Assembly: GCA_016926595.1 (NCBI GenBank)
Contig: JAFGOG010000561.1
Location: 1 to 18,774, forward strand
DNA: 18,774 nt
Source: Anaerolineae bacterium
Lineage (GTDB): Bacteria; Chloroflexota; Anaerolineae; JAAYZQ01
Direction of reading: 5' to 3'
Position 1 is the first letter of the stretch; every line of letters begins with the position of its first letter. A program made the translations under genes and the position numbers. Positions 14,895-18,774 of the stretch are shown here, piece by piece. The notes below the pieces were generated by a model. That model was not told the DNA's origin and made no database searches. It saw nothing but the letters and a program-made list of their open reading frames with translations.

Positions 14895-15536
14895 ATGCTC
14901 GAAAAACTAAAAGAACAGCTTGTTCAGCTTCACCTTGAACTGCCCAGGAACAACCTGGTCGCGTGGACGGGCGGGAATGTCTCGGCGCGGGACGCGGAAA
15001 CGGGATTGGTGGTGATCAAAGCCAGCGGCATACGCTATGAGGAGATGTCCCCTGAGCATATGGTGGTAGTAGATATGTCGGGCCAGGTGGTCGAAGGCAG
15101 TTTCAAGCCTTCTTCGGATGCGTACAGCCATCTTTGTATCTACCAACATCGCCCCGATGTGGGTGGAGTCGTCCACACGCACTCGCCCTATGCCACAGCC
15201 TTTGCCGCAGTCGGCAAGCCGATTCCCTGCGTGCTCACGGCCATCGCCGACGAGTTCGGAGGCGAAATTCCGTGCGGCGGGTTCGCCCTGATCGGTGACG
15301 ACGCCATCGGCCAGGTGGTCGTGGAGAGCATTGGACAATCCCCGGCCGTGCTGCTCAAGAACCATGGCGTGTTCACGGTCGGCCAGACAGCCGAGGCGGC
15401 GGTCAAGGCCGCGGTCATGGTCGAAGACGCCGCACGCACCGTCTGGTTGGCCCTACAGATTGGCCAACCCGAGGAAATCCCCCCGGCCGACGTCGCTCGC
15501 CTGCACCACCGCTACACACACGTCTACGGCCAGTAA
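14895..15536 (+). CDS. araD: L-ribulose-5-phosphate 4-epimerase (AraD-type class II aldolase fold)
   Basis: This 213-aa zinc enzyme is of the aldolase class II/AraD family. Visible features are Lys42 in VIKASGIRYEEM, the SSDAYSH loop with Asp75, zinc ligands His94 and His96 in VVHTHSPYATAF, His157 in LLKNHGVFTVG, and Asp119 in TAIADEFGGEIPC. The C-terminus ends HVYGQ. The final YGQ tyrosine and Asp119 match the acid/base residues of the epimerase rather than fuculose-phosphate aldolase, so the 4-epimerase reaction (L-ribulose 5-phosphate to D-xylulose 5-phosphate) is favoured. It is somewhat shorter than the 231-aa E. coli enzyme. It follows the kinase stop by 2 bp with only a weak ribosome binding site, suggesting translational coupling. 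It is the last gene of the operon. Confidence 0.9.
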   Translation: MLEKLKEQLVQLHLELPRNNLVAWTGGNVSARDAETGLVVIKASGIRYEEMSPEHMVVVDMSGQVVEGSFKPSSDAYSHLCIYQHRPDVGGVVHTHSPYATAFAAVGKPIPCVLTAIADEFGGEIPCGGFALIGDDAIGQVVVESIGQSPAVLLKNHGVFTVGQTAEAAVKAAVMVEDAARTVWLALQIGQPEEIPPADVARLHHRYTHVYGQ

Positions 15537-15642
15537 CCGGGTGCCCTGCTGGGCTCAAGGCCCCGTCTCGGGACTGTTTCCACCTATGCCATCCACTTGC
15601 CCAGAAACTTGAAACACATCCGGCAACGGCGCGCCAGTACCC

Positions 15643-15659
15643 CCCGGGTCGAACCTGGG
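15643..15659. terminator. Weak stem-loop between convergent operons
   Basis: CCCGGGT and ACCTGGG pair with a CGA loop (7 bp, one G-U). It lies in 15537-15663, between the convergent araD and hydrolase genes, where a bidirectional terminator would be expected. No T-run lies on either side, and nothing else is recognised in this gap. Confidence 0.3.
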
Positions 15660-15663
15660 CAGG

Positions 15664-16890
15664 TTAGCGCCCCACGCAGCGATACAGCGCGTCTTGCAGC
15701 GCCTTCTCCCTGGCATCGCCGAGCAGCGTCATGCCCATCTTGTTCGGCGCGTAGGCGTAGCCGATCTGCGCGTCGGGGTCGGCGAAAGCAAAGGACCCAC
15801 CGGCGCCCGGCGCGCCAAAGGCCCGATCGCTACTGCCGAACCGGTACGTATTGCCCGGGCGGAGAAAGCCGAGAGAGAAGGGGATCTCGAGCTGCAGCAC
15901 CTGGTCGCGCCGATCGGCGCTGGGCGGCACGGGCGGCGCAGCCAGGGCCGACAGCGTCTCCGGCCCCACGCCCAGCTCGGCCCCGCCCGTGGCCAGGGCG
16001 CTATAGGCACGGGCCATGGCCCGCACCTGGCCGATCCCGGTAACCGCCGGGTTCTCCAGCGCCAGAAAGCGGCGGTCGCGCAGGGCGACCAGGTTCTTGC
16101 GTGTGGGCCCGGGGTTGGTAAAGGCGCGAAACGCGAGCGACGTAGGATTGCACACAGCCCGGAAAAAGCGACGGCCGGCCGCGGCCCCGATCGTCGCGCG
16201 CGCCCGCGACCTCAGGTCGATCAGGCCGAGCACCTTGAGCGCCGCCAGCCGCGAATTCGGCACGTCGAGGGGCAGGCCGATGTAGAATTCGATGCCCAGG
16301 GGATGGGCGATCTCGTCCTGGAAAAAGTGCCCCAGGCTACGATGCAGCGGGTCGACGCGCCGCAGCAGTTCCCCTTCGTACCAGCCCAGGCTCAGGGCGT
16401 GGTATCCCTGGCGCGTGCCCGGCGCCCACGCCGGCCGCTGTGCCGCCAGGGCCGCCGCCAGCGCGTCGAGATCGGCCAGGGTATCGACGTCGAGCGGCCG
16501 GTCGATCGCGCACAGCCCAGCCTGGTGGGCCAGGAGCTGGCGCACGGTGACCTCGCCCTTGCCTGCCTGGGCAAACTCGGGCCAGTAGGTCGCCACGCGC
16601 GCGTCATAGTCGAGCCAGCCGCGAGCGTGAGCGACAGCCAGCGTCAGGGCGGCCATCCCCTTGGTGGCGGAAAATACGAGGACGAGCGTGTCCTCTTCCC
16701 ACGGCGACCGCCGCCTGGCATCACGGTAGCCCCCCCACAGGTCGACCACAGGCCGGCCGCCGTGGTAGACAGCGCACGCCGCCCCGATCTCACCGCGCTC
16801 GGCAAAGTTGCGCTCGAACTCGGCGCGCACCGCTTCAAAGCCAGGCGCCACCTGGCCGTGGATCAAAGAAGAATCGCCCTGGCCATCCAT
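15664..16890 (-). CDS. Serine beta-lactamase-fold hydrolase/esterase (class C-like)
   Basis: This 408-aa protein is of the beta-lactamase class C/EstB-type family, with no signal peptide and so probably a cytoplasmic esterase or peptidase-like hydrolase rather than an antibiotic-resistance enzyme. The nucleophile motif SATK gives Ser74 and Lys77. The second motif appears as GYHALSLGW with Tyr163. The third motif region reads FGAPGAGGSFAFADP (358-372), where relatives usually show FGHxGxGGS, so the His position is Ala360 here. The surrounding NKMGMTLL end is typical. The ATG at 16890 has a poor ribosome binding site (GCGGTTTT upstream), so the start is less certain. It lies downstream of the large secreted protein, with an inverted repeat between them, and is convergent with the pentose operon. 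The substrate is unknown. Confidence 0.88.
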   Translation of the reverse strand: MDGQGDSSLIHGQVAPGFEAVRAEFERNFAERGEIGAACAVYHGGRPVVDLWGGYRDARRRSPWEEDTLVLVFSATKGMAALTLAVAHARGWLDYDARVATYWPEFAQAGKGEVTVRQLLAHQAGLCAIDRPLDVDTLADLDALAAALAAQRPAWAPGTRQGYHALSLGWYEGELLRRVDPLHRSLGHFFQDEIAHPLGIEFYIGLPLDVPNSRLAALKVLGLIDLRSRARATIGAAAGRRFFRAVCNPTSLAFRAFTNPGPTRKNLVALRDRRFLALENPAVTGIGQVRAMARAYSALATGGAELGVGPETLSALAAPPVPPSADRRDQVLQLEIPFSLGFLRPGNTYRFGSSDRAFGAPGAGGSFAFADPDAQIGYAYAPNKMGMTLLGDAREKALQDALYRCVGR

Positions 16891-16949
16891 AAAACCGCAG
16901 AATGCATCACCATGCCGAGGCCAGTCCTGGCGGCCTGCTTATCGACTCG

Positions 16950-16984
16950 GCGGTCCGCCAACCTGACCGGGGCTGGCGGACCGC
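16950..16984 (-). terminator. Inverted repeat downstream of the large secreted-protein gene
   Basis: GCGGTCCGCCA (16950-16960) and TGGCGGACCGC (16974-16984) are perfect complements with a 13-nt loop. The pair sits 5 bp after the minus-strand stop codon at 16990. It is probably a transcription terminator or 3' stabiliser, although no T-run follows. Each arm is itself nearly palindromic (GGCGGTCCGCC), so a small repetitive element is an alternative. Confidence 0.55.
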
Positions 16985-16989
16985 AAAGG

Positions 16990-18774
16990 CTAGTAACCCC
17001 TGAACACGACTGGCACGTAGACCCTGGGCAGCGGCATCATCGCAAAGTTGTAGTAGAGTGGCCCATCGGCCACCGTCAGTAGCGGGCTGGTCATGCGCCG
17101 GAAGCCGGGTATCGTGACCTCCAGACTATATTTGCCGGGCAGTGGAAAGAAGCCATAGTACCCGTCGGCCTCCGTCCTCACCGGGTTAAGCTGGTACCAG
17201 ATGCTTCCCGGCCACACTTGCCAATCATCCGTTGCCTCATCCACCAGCTCAAAGACCGTGATCTCGGCATTTGCGAGCCGATAGTCCGGGCCCAGCTGGG
17301 CATTGTACACGTACCCATCCGTGGCGATCACGACATTCAGCAGCACAATCTCCGAGACAGGACCCGCTGGCCCATCTTGGCGCACCATGAGCAACAGGCG
17401 ATAGGTGCCGCTCGCCGGAGCAGTGTAGGTGCCGACAAAGACGTGATCGCCACTGTCGAGCAGCAACGCTGTTCCCGCTCCCTCGATCACAAGGCTGGCG
17501 GAATAGACGCTGGTGGCGCTGATAGGGATCGACACCTCGACGATGTCGCCGGGACGGTTCCACGCCCGACCTCCAAGATTTGCCTCGCCATTCTCGTCAC
17601 GCAGAAACTGCGTGCTGCCCCGGGTCACGACCTGAACACCTGCCGGGTTCACGATCAAGCTGGGATCGACGGTCAGGCGAACCAGGTTTGACCACGGGCG
17701 TTCCTCATCGCCCTGGCGGGCCAACACGCGCAGCTCGTGCACGCTGGCCTCACTCCCTCTCACAGCCGAGAGCGGCGTGGGCACGTCCAGGTTGAACCAG
17801 CCTGCCTCATCGACAGGCGCTGACGCGATCTCTGTGGCGCCATCGTACACGGTGATGACCCAGCCGGGGTCTGCAACCCCTGCCAGATGCGGCGTGGAGT
17901 CATTGGTCGTGCCGCTTCGTGGCTCAACCAACATTGTCCTGACCTCACCCACGACGTCGATAGTGTACTCCTCGCTCCACACCCCCTGCCCATCGACCGA
18001 GGCATAGGCCTTGAAGTAAATAGTCCCGCCCATCGGCGCGCCAAAGGTCGCCGTGACGGAGCCAAGGATGCCTGATCGCCAGGGCGTCGCGTTGCCGTAG
18101 GCGTTGTCACTTGCGTGCGACTCGACATCCCAACGTACGGCGGTGGAACCCGGATGCACGCCATCCGAGATATCATACTGCACCTCCACCAACCCGGCTG
18201 GCGGGACTGCGGTAGGATAGTTGGTGACGGTGACCTGTGGCTGCGTCGTGTAAAAGACGGCCTGATAGTGTGTGTCCTGGGCATCGATGTAGTAGAGGTA
18301 CAAGTAGTCGCCGGCCGCCAGGTCTGCCTGGTTGTGGATGTTCAGGTTGAACGCGCCACCGGCATCGGTGGTCACAAACCCCGAGTACGTGTAGTAGTAG
18401 CTGCCAGACCTGGTATACACCCTGTAGCCGATCTGTGTGTTCGGCAGGCTGGTGCCATAGATGGCATCGCCGGCGAGGTCGAGTGCCCCGTCGAGCACAA
18501 TGACGGGTGCCATGCGGTTCAGCGCCCCAATCTGTGCCGAAACCTGGTCACCGGCGACCACGTCGACATCAGAAGTGAAACTGAAGTAACCCGATGGCTC
18601 GCTCGCCGTCACCGACCCGCTCGATTTGACGACGCCGGCACTATTGAGGACGGTGACGGTGCCTGCGGTACCGGGCGTCGTGTAGCCCCAGATACGGTCG
18701 GTGGTGGCGTCGACGTACAACACCGGGATCACGTAGCGGCCGATACGGACACGATCCCAGCTTCCCTCCCAATA
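16990..18774 (-). CDS. Large extracellular Ig-like/carboxypeptidase-regulatory-domain protein, N-terminus beyond window
   Basis: The frame is open to the right edge, so about 594 residues of C-terminal sequence are visible and the true start is outside. An in-frame GTG at 18732 lacks a ribosome binding site and is not taken as the start. Domains seen: two related beta-sandwich repeats (about 18699-18526 and 18468-18286, each with a D.I.G....T pattern and an AAGD/VAGD turn), an Ig-like segment around DGVHPGSTAVRWDVESH, a bacterial Ig-like domain opening with the TTNDSTPHLAGVADPGWVITVYDG pattern (only key parts: NDSTPHLAG, ADPGWVITVYDG), and a C-terminal carboxypeptidase-regulatory-like domain (ANAEITVFELVDE, then ADGYYGFFPLPGKYSLEV). 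The last residues are RVYVPVVFRGY. Low Cys/Lys and high Thr/Tyr/Gly content fit a secreted or surface protein. No catalytic motif is seen. Confidence 0.88.
   Translation of the reverse strand, partial: YWEGSWDRVRIGRYVIPVLYVDATTDRIWGYTTPGTAGTVTVLNSAGVVKSSGSVTASEPSGYFSFTSDVDVVAGDQVSAQIGALNRMAPVIVLDGALDLAGDAIYGTSLPNTQIGYRVYTRSGSYYYTYSGFVTTDAGGAFNLNIHNQADLAAGDYLYLYYIDAQDTHYQAVFYTTQPQVTVTNYPTAVPPAGLVEVQYDISDGVHPGSTAVRWDVESHASDNAYGNATPWRSGILGSVTATFGAPMGGTIYFKAYASVDGQGVWSEEYTIDVVGEVRTMLVEPRSGTTNDSTPHLAGVADPGWVITVYDGATEIASAPVDEAGWFNLDVPTPLSAVRGSEASVHELRVLARQGDEERPWSNLVRLTVDPSLIVNPAGVQVVTRGSTQFLRDENGEANLGGRAWNRPGDIVEVSIPISATSVYSASLVIEGAGTALLLDSGDHVFVGTYTAPASGTYRLLLMVRQDGPAGPVSEIVLLNVVIATDGYVYNAQLGPDYRLANAEITVFELVDEATDDWQVWPGSIWYQLNPVRTEADGYYGFFPLPGKYSLEVTIPGFRRMTSPLLTVADGPLYYNFAMMPLPRVYVPVVFRGY

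Noticed and set aside
14895..15536. L-fuculose-phosphate aldolase as the identity of the last operon gene
   Set aside because: The fold is shared, but the C-terminal YGQ tyrosine and the Asp in TAIADEFGG match the 4-epimerase, and the kinase context favours ribulose 5-phosphate.
15694..17082. Long plus-strand open frame (462 codons) opposite the hydrolase gene
   Set aside because: It spans the antisense of the hydrolase, the inverted repeat and the end of the next gene. No motif or ribosome binding site supports it.

Overview
The window reads as high-GC genomic DNA from a member of the Chloroflexota, probably an Anaerolineae/Caldilineae-type lineage. This is an inference. It rests on a sugar-uptake operon with paired LacI regulators, a hybrid histidine kinase, a secreted Ig-like protein ending in a short tail of the VYVPVVFR type, and small proteins of the MDxVxLxVxAxVAG type. 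I recall the last two mainly from this phylum. No rRNA, tRNA, CRISPR array, transposase or phage gene is visible, and no gene-free stretch exceeds about 260 bases.

Left arm, minus strand (1-4421). A promoter near 4421-4393 appears to drive a tightly packed operon. In order of transcription it encodes a REC-PAS-HisKA-HATPase-REC hybrid histidine kinase (690 aa), an M14 zinc carboxypeptidase (564 aa), a 57-aa protein with a hydrophobic N-terminus and a Gly/Val-rich C-terminus, and a protein that runs off the left edge. The last two share their N-terminal signature and resemble small modules found beside NLR-like or amyloid-signalling proteins.

Centre, plus strand (4498-15536). Two LacI-family repressors lie in tandem and align without gaps at an offset of exactly 1200 bp, with identical DNA-reading helices. 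The second begins a roughly 10-kb operon with a perfect consensus sigma70-type promoter (TTGACA, 17 bp, TATAAT). Four 12-bp operator-like units follow the promoter directly. The operon continues with an L-fucose/L-arabinose isomerase-family enzyme, a YtfQRT-YjfF-type pentose/furanose ABC importer (lipoprotein receptor, double ATPase, two permeases), an FGGY kinase and an AraD-type L-ribulose-5-phosphate 4-epimerase. Together these suggest import of L-arabinose or a related pentose, isomerisation to the ketose, phosphorylation, and epimerisation to D-xylulose 5-phosphate. The isomerase is not of the classical AraA type. Two strong stem-loops lie inside the operon, after the receptor gene and between the second permease and the kinase, where they could adjust the relative amounts of the products.

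Right arm, minus strand (15664-18774). A serine beta-lactamase-fold esterase/hydrolase with an altered third motif is followed, reading rightwards, by an inverted repeat and the 3' part of a large extracellular beta-sandwich protein that continues past the right edge.
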